Part shown: positions 7,911-17,068 of the stretch, one piece after another
Layout: each line of letters starts with the position of its first letter
Position numbering within the stretch: the first letter of the stretch is position 1
NCBI GenBank assembly: GCA_030019365.1
Contig: JASEFA010000005.1
Span: 62,001-126,000, forward strand
Direction: 5' to 3'
Length of the DNA stretch: 64,000 nt
DNA from: Bacillota bacterium
GTDB lineage: Bacteria > Bacillota > Sulfobacillia > JACIYH01
Translations under genes and position numbers: made by a program
Notes under the pieces: model-generated
The model's input: the letters and a program-made list of their open reading frames with translations, nothing else
What the model was told of the DNA's origin: nothing
Database searches by the model: none

Positions 7911-9015
7911 CGGCGAGCACCTCCCGCAGGGCGCGGGCCAGGCGCTCGTTCTCGCCCGGCAGCCTTACCGCCACCCGGATGTAATCACCGGCCTCCAGGC
8001 CGGGGAAATCGGAGCAATCCCGCACCAGGATCAGCCGGCGCGCCAGCCGGGCGGCCACCACGCTGGCCGGGCGCGGCTCAAACGGAGGGGGCGAAGGTCT
8101 GGTGTGGAGGAGCAGGAAGTTGGCGGCCGAGGGGAAGACCTGTAAGCCCGGGATGGCGGACAGCGCCTCCGCCAGTGCCCGGCGGAGGCCAGGGAGCAGG
8201 CGGCGGGTGCGCTGCACGTACTCCTGCTCCTGGAGGCAGCCGATGCCGGCCACCTGAGCCAGGACGCTCACACTCCAGGGGTCGCGGGTTTCCTCCATGC
8301 GGCTGACGAGGGGTGCCGGCGCCGTGAGGTAACCGAGCCGCAGGCCGGGCAGGCAGTACAGCTTTGTGAGGGAGTCGAGCACGGCCAGCCGGGCCCCGGT
8401 GCCGTCGGAAGACCCGACCAGCCGCCGCAGGGAGAGCAGTTCGGGCCGGGGGAGGAAGCCCAGGAAGGACTCGTCCAGGAGCAGCCAGGCGCCGGCGCGG
8501 GCGGCGGCGTCCAGGATGGGAGCCAGTTCATCGGGAGTGGTCAGGGTGCCGGTGGGACTGTTGGGGTTGCACAGTATCGCCAGGTCGTACCGCCCGTGGT
8601 GCAGGGCGGCGGCCAGGCGGTCCCCGGGCAGCCGGAATCCCGCTGCGTCCATGGGGAGGTAATCCACCTCGCCTCCGCACGCGCCCACGGCCCGGGCATA
8701 CTCGCCGAAGGTGGGGGCGGGGATGAGGGCCCGGCGGGGACTGATGGCCCGGCAGAAGCAGTAGATGAGTTCGGCGGCGCCGTTCCCCACCACCAGGTGA
8801 TCCAGGGAAACGTCCAGGTGACGGGCCAGTTCCCTCTTGAGGGTTCCTCCCCGGGGCTCGGGGTAATGAGCCACATCTCCGAGGTGATCGCGCAGGAGAG
8901 CCATCACCCCTGGAGGAGGGCCCAGGGGATTCAGGTTGGCGCTGAAATCCAGGATCTCTGCGGGGTCCGCTCCCAGAGTGCGGGCAGCTTCCCATATGCG
9001 TCCGCCGTGCGCCAT
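7900..9015 (-). CDS. cobD: L-threonine-O-3-phosphate decarboxylase (CobD-type, PLP-dependent)
   Basis: 371 residues from an ATG at 9015 that has GGAGGTG upstream. Fold type I aminotransferase: FSANLNPLGPP near the start, CNPNSPTG for the cofactor region, DESFLGF, and the Schiff-base lysine in DSLTKLYCLPGLRLGY, all typical of the HisC/CobD branch. CobD decarboxylates threonine phosphate to (R)-1-aminopropan-2-ol phosphate, which CbiB attaches to cobyric acid. HisC-type histidinol-phosphate aminotransferase is the look-alike, but the pduX-cobD-cobQ order decides for CobD. It overlaps pduX by 85 bases. Confidence 0.93.
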   Translation of the reverse strand: MAHGGRIWEAARTLGADPAEILDFSANLNPLGPPPGVMALLRDHLGDVAHYPEPRGGTLKRELARHLDVSLDHLVVGNGAAELIYCFCRAISPRRALIPAPTFGEYARAVGACGGEVDYLPMDAAGFRLPGDRLAAALHHGRYDLAILCNPNSPTGTLTTPDELAPILDAAARAGAWLLLDESFLGFLPRPELLSLRRLVGSSDGTGARLAVLDSLTKLYCLPGLRLGYLTAPAPLVSRMEETRDPWSVSVLAQVAGIGCLQEQEYVQRTRRLLPGLRRALAEALSAIPGLQVFPSAANFLLLHTRPSPPPFEPRPASVVAARLARRLILVRDCSDFPGLEAGDYIRVAVRLPGENERLARALREVLADER

Positions 9016-9968
9016 ACTCTGACACCACCTCCGGTGACGCCGGTAAGACCGAGAACGGTGGCGCCGGGCCAGCCAGAAAGCAGTTCCGCCACCAGGTTTC
9101 TCGTGCGGGGACAGGGTGGCAGCAGCACCCCCAGGACGGTGCCGCTGTGGGCGTTGACCACCCCCAGGGCGCCCCGGCGGCAGGCCCCCCGTACCAGTTC
9201 CGGGAGACCGGGGCGGGGCAATATGGCCTGGTGAGCCAGGGTGCTGACGGTTGCTCCCCGCGCCATCAGGACGGGGTCGCGGCACCTTATGCCGCGGTGC
9301 ACGAGGCGCAGGGCTTCTCTCACCAGAGGCTCTTTGCAGCGGTTGAGCGCATCCAGATTGGGTCGGCGGTTGAACTGTTCCGTGTCCACTTCTCCCCCCA
9401 GATCCACGACGATCAGCCCCAGCGCGGGCGGCGGCCCCACGGCCTTCATCAGGGTACCGCGGCGGTGATCCAGCAGTGCCAGCCCGGGGAACATGGTGCT
9501 GTCGCTGGGTTCGATGGCCAGCGCTATCCGGGCCAGCTGCTCGGGTCGAAGTTGCTCGCCCAGGGCGGCCGCGGTGGCCCCGGCCGTGGCCAGGATGTCG
9601 GCTGTGCTGGTCCCCAGCCCCTTGCCGGGAAGGCCGGGGGTCACGAGGTGGATCGCCGCGCGGCGCACCTGTCTGCCCAGGGCCAGGAGGGTTACCTCCA
9701 GGGCGCGCACGGCCTTGTTTCCCGCGCCGGGGATCGGTCGGGGAGCACCCGGGGGCAACAGGGCGTGCTCCACGGTGACGGCCACCGGTCCCGGTGACGT
9801 GGCGGGTTCCAGCCAGACCCGTGCCCGGGAGTAGAGGGGGACGGGGCAGGATATGAGGAAGTCCCGTCCCCCGATGGTGCCTTGTACCAGTTCCCCGCAG
9901 GTGAGCGGAGCCCTGGCTTCGCCCCCAGCCCATTCAGGCAACCGCAACCACCATCCCTTCTCGGGCAA
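8931..9968 (-). CDS. pduX: L-threonine kinase, PduX-like GHMP kinase
   Basis: 345 residues. The N-terminal TCGELVQGTIGG and the phosphate-binding GLPGKGLGTSTADI mark a GHMP kinase; EPSDSTMFPG and VDLGGEVDTEQFNRR are typical of the PduX branch. PduX phosphorylates L-threonine to give the CobD substrate, so it supplies the aminopropanol arm of cobalamin. Its 3' end overlaps cobD by 85 bases in another frame, which is long for an operon overlap. The first codons lie in a short direct repeat (9951-10030), so the true start may be a few codons downstream. Confidence 0.88.
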   Translation of the reverse strand: MPEKGWWLRLPEWAGGEARAPLTCGELVQGTIGGRDFLISCPVPLYSRARVWLEPATSPGPVAVTVEHALLPPGAPRPIPGAGNKAVRALEVTLLALGRQVRRAAIHLVTPGLPGKGLGTSTADILATAGATAAALGEQLRPEQLARIALAIEPSDSTMFPGLALLDHRRGTLMKAVGPPPALGLIVVDLGGEVDTEQFNRRPNLDALNRCKEPLVREALRLVHRGIRCRDPVLMARGATVSTLAHQAILPRPGLPELVRGACRRGALGVVNAHSGTVLGVLLPPCPRTRNLVAELLSGWPGATVLGLTGVTGGGVRVWRTADAYGKLPALWERTPQRSWISAPT

Positions 9969-10030
9969 CGGCCACTACCACCTCTCAGGCAATGGGCGCC
10001 GCCATCCCTTCTCAGGCAACGGCCACCACC
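9951..10030. repeat. Short direct repeat between pduX and cobS
   Basis: A 29-bp unit beginning CCATCCCTTCTC occurs at 9951-9979 and again at 10002-10030 with two differences, with a partial third unit between. It covers the start of pduX and the last codons of cobS and looks like a recent small tandem duplication. Confidence 0.7.
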
Positions 10031-10776
10031 GTCAGCAGGAATACGGTCTCGGCCAGCTCGCACAGGGCTCCGTACACGTCGCCGGTGAGTCCTCCCAGCC
10101 GCCGGGCCAGGCGGCTTGCCGCCAAGGAGCTTCCCACCAGGCCCAGCACCGCCCCTCCCGAGAGGGCGGGAGCGTAGCGGGGGTAGCCCAGGCAGGCTGC
10201 CGCCACCAGGAGGGAGGTAATGGCCAGAGTCAGGACGGCCTGGCCGCGTGATACCCGGCCTGCAAAGGGAGACGCCAGGCCGGGCAGCTCCCGGGGGTAG
10301 CGGTAGAAGGGCATCACCGTGACCATGCCCTGGCGGCCCAGGGCGGACATCACCAGGAGCGCCGCCGTGCGCGGAGCGGCCGGGAGGGCCGCCAGGCTCG
10401 CGTACTTGAGCAGGACGGTTAAGAAGGCGGCGGCTGCCCCCACGGCTCCCACCCGGGGGTCACGCATGATCTCTAGGGCCCGTGCCGCCGGAGCGCGGCT
10501 GGCCAGACCGTCGGCAGTGTCCGCCACGCCGTCCAGGTGGATGCCCCCGGTGAGCGCCCACGCCAGGGCGACCAGCAGGGCCGCCACGACCTGGCCCGGC
10601 AGCAGGGGGGAGAGGAGGTGGTTGGTCAGAGCCAGCGCCCCACCCAGGCAGGCGCCCACCACGGGGAAGAAGGGCACGCAGCGCACCAGATCCCCGGGGG
10701 ACAGCGATGCGCCGGCGCGCTCTGCGCCCGTAGGAATGACGGTCAGGATCGAGAAGGCGGTTCGCAGGCGCCGCAA
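10012..10776 (-). CDS. cobS: Adenosylcobinamide-GDP ribazoletransferase (cobalamin synthase CobS)
   Basis: 254 residues from a TTG at 10776 with GGAGGT six bases upstream. A membrane protein with about six spans; the signature GGIHLDGVADTADGL near residue 60 holds the Asp residues that bind Mg2+ and substrate. CobS joins adenosylcobinamide-GDP to alpha-ribazole or its 5'-phosphate, the last assembly step of the nucleotide loop. It follows cbiB by four bases. Because cblS makes alpha-ribazole phosphate, CobS probably uses that product. Confidence 0.94.
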   Translation of the reverse strand: MRRLRTAFSILTVIPTGAERAGASLSPGDLVRCVPFFPVVGACLGGALALTNHLLSPLLPGQVVAALLVALAWALTGGIHLDGVADTADGLASRAPAARALEIMRDPRVGAVGAAAAFLTVLLKYASLAALPAAPRTAALLVMSALGRQGMVTVMPFYRYPRELPGLASPFAGRVSRGQAVLTLAITSLLVAAACLGYPRYAPALSGGAVLGLVGSSLAASRLARRLGGLTGDVYGALCELAETVFLLTVVAVA

Positions 10777-10780
10777 AATG

Positions 10781-11770
10781 TCACCTCCAGTGCCGGCACA
10801 GTGTGAGCCCCAGGGCGGACAGACCGGCACCGCAGATGAGGGCCAGCCCGGCGGCCGTCGTGACGAGGGCGAGGGCTGCCCGCACGTCCCCGGCCTGAAG
10901 GGGACGCCCGGGTTCACCGAGATAAGGGCGAAAGGAGGGGACGCCGCGATAGCGGTTCGGGCCTCCCAGGCGCACACCCAGCAGACCCGCCATGGCCGCT
11001 TCGGGATAGCCGCTGTTTGGACTTGGGTGGGCGCGGGCGTCCCGGCGGAGGATGCGCAGCGCCCGGCGCCAGTCGTATCCGCGCACGGCGCCGGCGGCCA
11101 GCAGCAGGGCGGCGCTGAGCCGGGCGGGCACCAGGTTGGCCAGGTCGTCCAGGCGGGCGGCACCCCAGCCGAAGAAGCGATACCGTTCGTCCCGGTAGCC
11201 CAGCATGGAGTCCAGGGTGTTCACGGCCCGGTAGGCCAGGGCCCCGGGGGCCCCGCCCAGGAAGGCGAAGAACAGGGGAGCCACGATGCCGTCACTGGTG
11301 CTTTCCGCCGCGCTCTCCACCGCCGCGCGGGCCACTTCCGCCTCGTCCAGGCCGGCGGTATCGCGACCCACGACCAGGGACACGGCCCGGCGGGCGGCGG
11401 AGAGGTCGCCCCTGTCCAGGGCGCGGTAGACGGGCACCAGATGATCTCCCAGGCTCCTGGTGGCGAGGCTGGTGTAGATGAGAAGAACTTCCACTGCCAG
11501 TCCCACCAGGGGATGCGCGGATGTTGCCCACCCCACAGCGAGGACGCCGCAAAGGGCGGCCAGTCCCACCACCGTCACCACCAGCAGGCTGCCGGCCAGC
11601 CGCTGCCACCCGGGCGGGTGGTGCGCCTGCCGGAGCACTTTTTCGAGAGCGGCGGTCAGCTTCCCCATGGCCACTACGGGATGGGGCAACCAGCGGGGGT
11701 CGCCCAGGATCAGGTCGAGCAGGAAGGCCAGGGTCACCCTGAACCACAGCGCCTGCATGACGGGCATCAC
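10781..11770 (-). CDS. cbiB: Adenosylcobinamide-phosphate synthase CbiB
   Basis: 329 residues, the family length, with four or five membrane spans. Conserved CbiB segments are visible: DLILGDPRWLPHPVVAMG near the N-terminus, ESTSDGIVAPLFF, AYRAVNTLDSMLGYR and PSPNSGYPEAAMAG. It condenses cobyric acid with aminopropanol phosphate at the membrane. The GTG start at 11770 lies just after the cblS stop, and cobS begins four bases after its own stop. Confidence 0.95.
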   Translation of the reverse strand: MMPVMQALWFRVTLAFLLDLILGDPRWLPHPVVAMGKLTAALEKVLRQAHHPPGWQRLAGSLLVVTVVGLAALCGVLAVGWATSAHPLVGLAVEVLLIYTSLATRSLGDHLVPVYRALDRGDLSAARRAVSLVVGRDTAGLDEAEVARAAVESAAESTSDGIVAPLFFAFLGGAPGALAYRAVNTLDSMLGYRDERYRFFGWGAARLDDLANLVPARLSAALLLAAGAVRGYDWRRALRILRRDARAHPSPNSGYPEAAMAGLLGVRLGGPNRYRGVPSFRPYLGEPGRPLQAGDVRAALALVTTAAGLALICGAGLSALGLTLCRHWR

Positions 11771-11774
11771 GGCC

Positions 11775-12656
11775 TCATCCCCCGCCCTGGCAGGAAGGGT
11801 GCCCGGGCCCGTCCGGGGCTGGAGGGATCAGAGTGCCCACCGGGTAACAGGGCCGCCGGCTCGGAGCCATGTGCCGCAGGAAGTCGGGCAAGCGGGCGGG
11901 CGGTACCGTCGCCAGGAAACAGGTGGCCGGGCCCGCCGACCTCTCCAGGTCCGGCTGCCCTTGTTCCCCGGCGCAGCTGTCGCCGAGGGTGCCAGCGGGT
12001 ATGGCCGCCTCAACAGGCCCGGGGGTGGGGGAGAAGCAGAGTCCGGCGCGACGCGCCAGTCTGCCCGCTTCCCGGGCGATCCCGCCCGATCCCACGGGGA
12101 TCAGGTCCCCGACCTCCCCACATCCCATGGCCAGGCGCAGGGCGGGGATGTCGGCGATGTCCGGGTCGTCCAACTGCACTTCGGCACCCACCTTGGGCTT
12201 CCCCACGGCCACCCCCAGGTCGCCTGCCCGAGCCCGGCCAAAGCGAATGGCGCCCCGGTTCACCCACCCCAGGACCGTGATCCCAGCCGAGGTCTGGGCG
12301 GTGGGGATATTCTTCTCGGTGCTAATGAGGAGGTTGCCGGCGGGGATGCCTGCCAGGGATGCCTCATCCCGCACTCCCCGCAGGATGGCTTCGCCGGCGG
12401 GATGCGGCGCCACGCCCAGGGTGGCCACCACCAGGAACGGTTGTCCACCCACCGCCAGGACCTCCAGTAGGGGGACCCGGCAGGTGAACCGGCCCACCAC
12501 GTAGGGGGGGACGGCCACCACATCGGCGGGTCGGTCACCTATGCCGGCGCAGGAGTCGCACGCCACCACCAGAAGCCGCCCTCTGGCCACCGGGATGGCT
12601 ACCACATCGTCGAGGTGGGCGAGACGCGCCCATGGGGATAGGGCAGCACGGGTCAA
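11775..12656 (-). CDS. cblS: Alpha-ribazole kinase CblS-like (AIR-synthase fold)
   Basis: 293 residues from a TTG at 12656 that overlaps the cblT stop as TTGA and has GGAGG ten bases upstream. The pattern is that of the PurM/AIR-synthase-like CblS family: DDVVAIPV, then CDSCAGIG, then RVPLLEVLAVGG, STEKNIPTAQTS and MGCGEVGD. In Listeria and Geobacillus CblS phosphorylates alpha-ribazole brought in by CblT, which replaces the CobT route to alpha-ribazole phosphate. The neighbouring cblT and the operon support this. The C-terminal ~60 residues are Pro-rich and look less conserved. Confidence 0.85.
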   Translation of the reverse strand: MTRAALSPWARLAHLDDVVAIPVARGRLLVVACDSCAGIGDRPADVVAVPPYVVGRFTCRVPLLEVLAVGGQPFLVVATLGVAPHPAGEAILRGVRDEASLAGIPAGNLLISTEKNIPTAQTSAGITVLGWVNRGAIRFGRARAGDLGVAVGKPKVGAEVQLDDPDIADIPALRLAMGCGEVGDLIPVGSGGIAREAGRLARRAGLCFSPTPGPVEAAIPAGTLGDSCAGEQGQPDLERSAGPATCFLATVPPARLPDFLRHMAPSRRPCYPVGTLIPPAPDGPGHPSCQGGG

Positions 12657-13234
12657 GCGCCGGCATCCTCCTTTCGACAGGCGGACCCGCGTGCCGCCCG
12701 GCCTGCACCTGAGCGAGACCCCATCGGCGCAGCAAGGGCAAGGCGGGGCACCACCCAGGTCAGGCGGGCGCGCACGGCTGCCTGGTAGGCCAGGGCCGCC
12801 AGGCCCAGGTTGAGGGCGGATGCCACCAGAAGGGGGATCAGCATGGCGGCGAAGAAACCGGGGCCGAATCCCGGAATGGGCAGGAAAAGGGCGGGGAAGA
12901 CCACCCCGTTGAGGAGCAGCCCAAGGGCGAACGCCCACCATGGTCCCTTCCTGGCTCCGCACGCTGCCACTGCGGCGGCGCAACCGCCCATTCCGGCCGC
13001 GATGACCAGGTGGATGGCTATGGTAAGGGGGAAGCCTGCGGTGAGGGCGGTGAGCAGGTGTCCGGCTGCCGCCACCACCGCCCCCTGGCCTGGCCCCAGG
13101 GCCAGGGCGGCGAAGTAGCCGGGGGCCGAGTCCAGAGCCGGCGTCCCGGTCAGCGCGGGCACCTTGAGGGAGGCGCCCACGGCGCTCAGGGCGATGAGGA
13201 TGGCCAGCCGCGTAAGGGTGCGCACCGTCGGCAT
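12653..13234 (-). CDS. cblT: Alpha-ribazole transporter CblT-like (ECF S component)
   Basis: 193 residues with five or six membrane spans. The TPALDSAPGYFAALALGPGQG segment (20 of its residues seen around 30-51) and the HLLTALTAGFPL motif match ECF-type S components of the CblT group, which bind alpha-ribazole. No ECF A or T subunit lies in the window, so shared energising subunits elsewhere are assumed. The ATG at 13234 has GAGGTGA upstream that overlaps the preceding stop. A C-terminal Arg/Gly/Ala tail after the last span is not part of the family. Confidence 0.82.
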   Translation of the reverse strand: MPTVRTLTRLAILIALSAVGASLKVPALTGTPALDSAPGYFAALALGPGQGAVVAAAGHLLTALTAGFPLTIAIHLVIAAGMGGCAAAVAACGARKGPWWAFALGLLLNGVVFPALFLPIPGFGPGFFAAMLIPLLVASALNLGLAALAYQAAVRARLTWVVPRLALAAPMGSRSGAGRAARGSACRKEDAGA

Positions 13235-13245
13235 ATACTGTCACC

Positions 13246-14862
13246 TCACTTGATTTGCACCGGAATTCCCGAGACCATGAGGTACACCCGGTCTGCCAGG
13301 GAGGCGAACGACTGGTTCACCCGTCCCGTCACATCGCGGAATGCGCGTCCCAGCGGCCATTCGGGCACGAGGCCCATCCCCACCTCGTTGGTGACCAGGA
13401 TGCACTCTCCCTGCAGTCCCTGGAGTACGGGACCGAGGCGGGCGACTTCCTCGTATACGCGCTGGCAAAGGCCGTCGTAGTCCCGCACTTCACCGGCCCC
13501 CCCTGTGTCCCCCCGGCGTTCGTCGGTCCGGCCTTTGTCCCTCGGGTTTTGGTCGTTCGGGCGTTCGTCATCCCGGCCTGAGCCGGTCTGTTCATGGTCG
13601 TCGTCCGGCAGGCAGCTGCCGTGCTCTGCTGCCTGGCGGAGGAGGTGGTTGGAGGCGAGGAGGGTGAGGCAATCGACGACGAAGCAGGTATCGGCCGAGT
13701 CTTCTGCCGCCAGGACGGCGCCCGGGTCGAAGGGCTCCTCCCTGGTCGTCCACGAAGAAGGGCGGCCCCGGCGGTGTGCCGCCACCCGCGCCCGCATCTC
13801 CTCGTCTCCCGGGATGCAGGTGGCCACGTACACCACCTTCTTGCCGGACCGGGAGGCCAGCTCTTCCGCGAAGCGGCTCTTTCCACTGCGCGCTCCCCCC
13901 GTCACCAGGGTCACCCTGCCCTGGGGGCGTTCGGGACAGCCCCCGGCGCATGCTGCGCTGTGGGCCGGCGCCGTGGAATGGGTGGCAGGGATTGCGGAGG
14001 CGGCGCCGCGGGGGGCAGGAAGCACCACCGGGCAGCCCGCCACGGGGTGGGTGGTGAGCACCACATCCACCCCGTACGCTTCCCGCAACAGGCACGGCCG
14101 CAGGACATGATCTGCCGGGCCCGCGGCCAGGATGCGGCCTCTGGCGAGCAGGATGAAGCGGGGGAAGTACTGGGCGGCCAGGTTGAGGTCGTGCATGGCG
14201 GCCAGGACCGTGACCCGGCGCTCCCGGTTGAGACGCCGCGCGATTTCCAGGATCTCCACCTGGTAGGCAATGTCCAGGTGGGAGGTGGGTTCGTCGAGGA
14301 GCAGGATCTCAGGCTCCTGGGCGAGGGCGCGGGCGATGGCCACCCGCTGCAGTTCGCCCCCGCTCAGGGCGGACACGGGCCTATCCGCCAGGGACTCCAC
14401 CGCGGTGAGGCACATGGCTTCCCTCACCACGGCCAGGTCGCGGGGGCCGGGACCCGCGAAGGGGGGCAGGTGGGGGTGACGCCCCATGGCCACCAGTTCC
14501 TCCACCGTGAACTCGAAGTCGGTCGCGTGGGTCTGGGGGACCGTCCCCATCTGGCGGGCGATCTGGCGGGCGGGCAGGCGGGACGCGTCACGCCCCCCGA
14601 CCAGCACCACCCCCCGGCGGGGGCGCAGGGCCCGGGTGAGGCACCTGAGCAGGGTGGACTTGCCCGCCCCGTTGGGTCCTATGATGGCGACCATGTCCCC
14701 GCGCTCCACCGCCAGCCAGATCTCCTGCAGTACCGGCCGGGAGTCGTAGCTGTATTCCAGGTCGCGCACCATGATGTGGGCCCTGGCGTGAGCCGTCCCC
14801 GAGGCCATGCGATGACCCATCAGGGTGTCGGATGTGGGGTGAGCCGTCGCCGTGGCTTTCAC
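13246..14862 (-). CDS. Fusion of a BtuD-like ABC ATPase and CobU (cobinamide kinase/guanylyltransferase)
   Basis: 538 residues in one unbroken frame. Residues ~30-275 are a cobalamin/siderophore-type ABC ATPase: Walker A GPNGAGKST (62-70), signature LSGGELQR, Walker B ILLLDEPTSHLD, H-loop AAMHDLN. After a ~35-residue linker, residues ~315-538 are CobU: P-loop GGARSGKSRF, HRRGRPSSWTT, DCLTLLASN, TNEVGMGLVPE and GRVNQSFA. CobU carries a charged Asp/Arg/Asn-rich insert of ~45 residues. Import and first intracellular use of cobinamide are thus one polypeptide. The GTG start at 14862 has no good ribosome site and may depend on readthrough from btuC, 60 bases upstream. Confidence 0.92.
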   Translation of the reverse strand: MKATATAHPTSDTLMGHRMASGTAHARAHIMVRDLEYSYDSRPVLQEIWLAVERGDMVAIIGPNGAGKSTLLRCLTRALRPRRGVVLVGGRDASRLPARQIARQMGTVPQTHATDFEFTVEELVAMGRHPHLPPFAGPGPRDLAVVREAMCLTAVESLADRPVSALSGGELQRVAIARALAQEPEILLLDEPTSHLDIAYQVEILEIARRLNRERRVTVLAAMHDLNLAAQYFPRFILLARGRILAAGPADHVLRPCLLREAYGVDVVLTTHPVAGCPVVLPAPRGAASAIPATHSTAPAHSAACAGGCPERPQGRVTLVTGGARSGKSRFAEELASRSGKKVVYVATCIPGDEEMRARVAAHRRGRPSSWTTREEPFDPGAVLAAEDSADTCFVVDCLTLLASNHLLRQAAEHGSCLPDDDHEQTGSGRDDERPNDQNPRDKGRTDERRGDTGGAGEVRDYDGLCQRVYEEVARLGPVLQGLQGECILVTNEVGMGLVPEWPLGRAFRDVTGRVNQSFASLADRVYLMVSGIPVQIK

Positions 14863-14923
14863 CTCCTGTTCGTCGCACCTGGCCAGGGTCTTCTATACGC
14901 GACGTCGCCTGGTCCGGGGCTCG

Positions 14924-16021
14924 TCAGGTGCGCTGGCCGAAGAAGCGCAGGCGCCTGCGCTGCCGCAGCACATACACGAAGAAGGGGGCACCCGTCATGG
15001 CCGTCACCAGGCCTACCGGCAACTCGGCGGGTGCGAGCACCGTCCGCGCCACCGCATCTGCCAGCATGAGGGTGCAGGCACCCCCCAGGGCGGCGGCGGG
15101 GATCACGAAGCGGTGATCGGGGCCGCCTGCCATGCGCACCAGGTGAGGCACCACCAGGCCCACGAAGCCGATTACCCCGCCCGATGCCACCGCCACCCCC
15201 GTGAGCAGGGACGCGGTGGCCAGCACCACCTTCTTGGTGCGTTCGACCTCCACCCCAAGGTGGTGGGCGGTCTCTTCGCCCAGGAGCAGGGAGTTGAGGT
15301 CGCGGGCGCAGGCCAGGGCCACCAGCATGCCTCCGGCGAAGTAGGGCAGGGCGATACGCACACCCTGCCAGGTGGCGGCGCCGAACCCGCCCATCAGCCA
15401 GAATACTATCTGGTGCAGGCGTTCGTCGGCGGTGAGATAGGTGAGGAGGGAGACCAGGGCCGAGACGAAGGCACTCACCGCCACCCCGGCCAGCACGAGG
15501 GCCAGCACGGAGATGAACGCGCGCTCTCGCGCCAGATGGTACACCAGCAGCACTGTGCCCGTAGAGCCCACGAAGGCCAGCACCGGGACGGCCCCCAGGC
15601 CGAACAGGTGCAGTTCCAGGGAGAGCACGATGGCCAGCACCGCCCCCAGGGAGGCGCCCGAGGAGGCGCCGATCAGGTAGGGATCGGCCAGGGGATTGCG
15701 GAACAGGGCCTGGAACAGGGTGCCCGCTATCCCCAGGCAGCCGCCCGTGAGCCCCGCCACGAGCACGCGGGGGAGGCGGAGTTGCCAGATGATGGTCTGC
15801 TCCAGGGACCCGGCGGCAGCCCCCGGCCCGATGCGCGGGATGCCCGGACCGGTGCGGAGAGCGCACAGGATGCGCCCCGGCGATACGGGGACGGCCCCCA
15901 TGCCCACCCCGGCCACCAGGGCCAGCGCGGCTGCCACCCCCAGACCGGCCAGGAGGATCTTGCGCCTGCGCCACATGGCGCCCATGGCCCCGGTCAGGGT
16001 CCCCTCACCCATGGCGCTCAT
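14924..16021 (-). CDS. btuC: Cobalamin ABC transporter permease BtuC (FecCD family)
   Basis: 365 residues with about ten membrane spans. FecCD signatures are clear: RLPRVLVAGLTGGCLGIAG near residue 80, FRNPLADPYLIGASSGASLGA split across ~107-128, and GFVGLVVPHLVRMAGG near residue 275, which faces the ATPase. It forms the channel of the corrinoid importer with the ATPase half of the fusion protein and BtuF. Two closely spaced N-terminal Met residues leave the exact start open. btuF ends three bases before it. Confidence 0.92.
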   Translation of the reverse strand: MSAMGEGTLTGAMGAMWRRRKILLAGLGVAAALALVAGVGMGAVPVSPGRILCALRTGPGIPRIGPGAAAGSLEQTIIWQLRLPRVLVAGLTGGCLGIAGTLFQALFRNPLADPYLIGASSGASLGAVLAIVLSLELHLFGLGAVPVLAFVGSTGTVLLVYHLARERAFISVLALVLAGVAVSAFVSALVSLLTYLTADERLHQIVFWLMGGFGAATWQGVRIALPYFAGGMLVALACARDLNSLLLGEETAHHLGVEVERTKKVVLATASLLTGVAVASGGVIGFVGLVVPHLVRMAGGPDHRFVIPAAALGGACTLMLADAVARTVLAPAELPVGLVTAMTGAPFFVYVLRQRRRLRFFGQRT

Positions 16022-16024
16022 CGC

Positions 16025-17023
16025 CTACCTGGGGAAGAGGTCGGGGTGGATGATGCGGGCCAGCTCTTCCACGGCGTCGGCGATGCGAGGGCCGGGACGA
16101 GAGATGATGTCGGCATCGATGGCGTGGACGCGGCCGTTCTTGACGGCGGCGATGGCGGCCCAGCCCGGACGCGCCTTGAGCTTGTCCACGGTGAGCGATG
16201 CCGACCCGTGGAAGCTGGGGAAGATGATCACGGCGGGGTTACGCTGGATGACGGCCTCGGAGCTGAACTCCGGGTAATCGGTCTGGGCGTCGTAGGCGAT
16301 GTTGCGTCCTCCCGCCAGCTCGATGAGCTGGTGGATCAGGGTGTGGGGGCCCACGGTCATGATGGGTTCGGAGTACACCTCGTAGTAGACCCAGGGTCGC
16401 TGGTCTCCGGGCACGGAGGCATCGATCTTATCTTTGACCCGGGTGATGCGGTTACGGACGTCGGAGGCGAGCTTCCCGGCGGCCTCGGTGGCGCCGGTGA
16501 GGCGCCCCACCGTCTGGATGTCTGCCAGCACCCCATCCACGTCCTTGGGGTCGAGCAGCACCACGGGGATGCCCAGGGCTTCCAGCTGGGGCAGTACCTT
16601 CTTGTGCATACTCGTCCCCAGGATCAGTTCCGGCTTGAGGGCGGCGATCTTCTCCACGCTGGGGTCGGAAAAGCCTCCCACCTTCTCCAGGGTCTGGGCC
16701 TCGGGAGGGTAGTTGCTGAACTTGTCCACTCCCACCACCTTCGACCCCAGGCCCAGGGCGAACACGGTTTCCGTGCAGGACGGGGCCAGGGAAATGATCC
16801 TCTGGGGCTGGGCGGGGACGGTCACCTGGCGCCCGGTGCCGTCGGTTATGGTAAGGGGGAATGGCGCCGGCTGGGCCGGCCCGGCCTCGGGCTTCTTGCC
16901 AGCGCATCCGGCGGCCACGGACACCGCCATGACCGCGGCGAGCAGCAGGACGAGCAGACGAGGCCCCGTCCCGCCCCGGTGGGCGTTCGGGTGCAGATTC
17001 GGGGACGATTTCCTGCGGGTCAT
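16025..17023 (-). CDS. btuF: Corrinoid-binding lipoprotein BtuF
   Basis: 332 residues. A basic N-terminus, hydrophobic stretch and lipobox SVAAGC give a lipid-anchored protein with mature Cys near residue 40. The periplasmic-binding fold begins with RIISLAPSCTETVFALGLG and VVGVDKFSNYP, typical of cobalamin/siderophore receptors. The ATG at 17023 has AAAGGAG eight bases upstream. It is the first gene after the B12 riboswitch. Placement with cbiB, cobS and cobU favours cobalamin or cobinamide over heme or siderophore. Confidence 0.9.
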   Translation of the reverse strand: MTRRKSSPNLHPNAHRGGTGPRLLVLLLAAVMAVSVAAGCAGKKPEAGPAQPAPFPLTITDGTGRQVTVPAQPQRIISLAPSCTETVFALGLGSKVVGVDKFSNYPPEAQTLEKVGGFSDPSVEKIAALKPELILGTSMHKKVLPQLEALGIPVVLLDPKDVDGVLADIQTVGRLTGATEAAGKLASDVRNRITRVKDKIDASVPGDQRPWVYYEVYSEPIMTVGPHTLIHQLIELAGGRNIAYDAQTDYPEFSSEAVIQRNPAVIIFPSFHGSASLTVDKLKARPGWAAIAAVKNGRVHAIDADIISRPGPRIADAVEELARIIHPDLFPR

Positions 17024-17068
17024 CCTGGGAATGCTCCTTTCTGTTCTGGTTACGGGCCCCGGAACGCC

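Noticed and set aside
7900-9933. A 677-residue minus-strand protein including cobD
   Set aside because: The part upstream of 9015 is antisense-like Arg/Gly/Pro-rich filler in another frame of pduX; a good ribosome site marks cobD at 9015.
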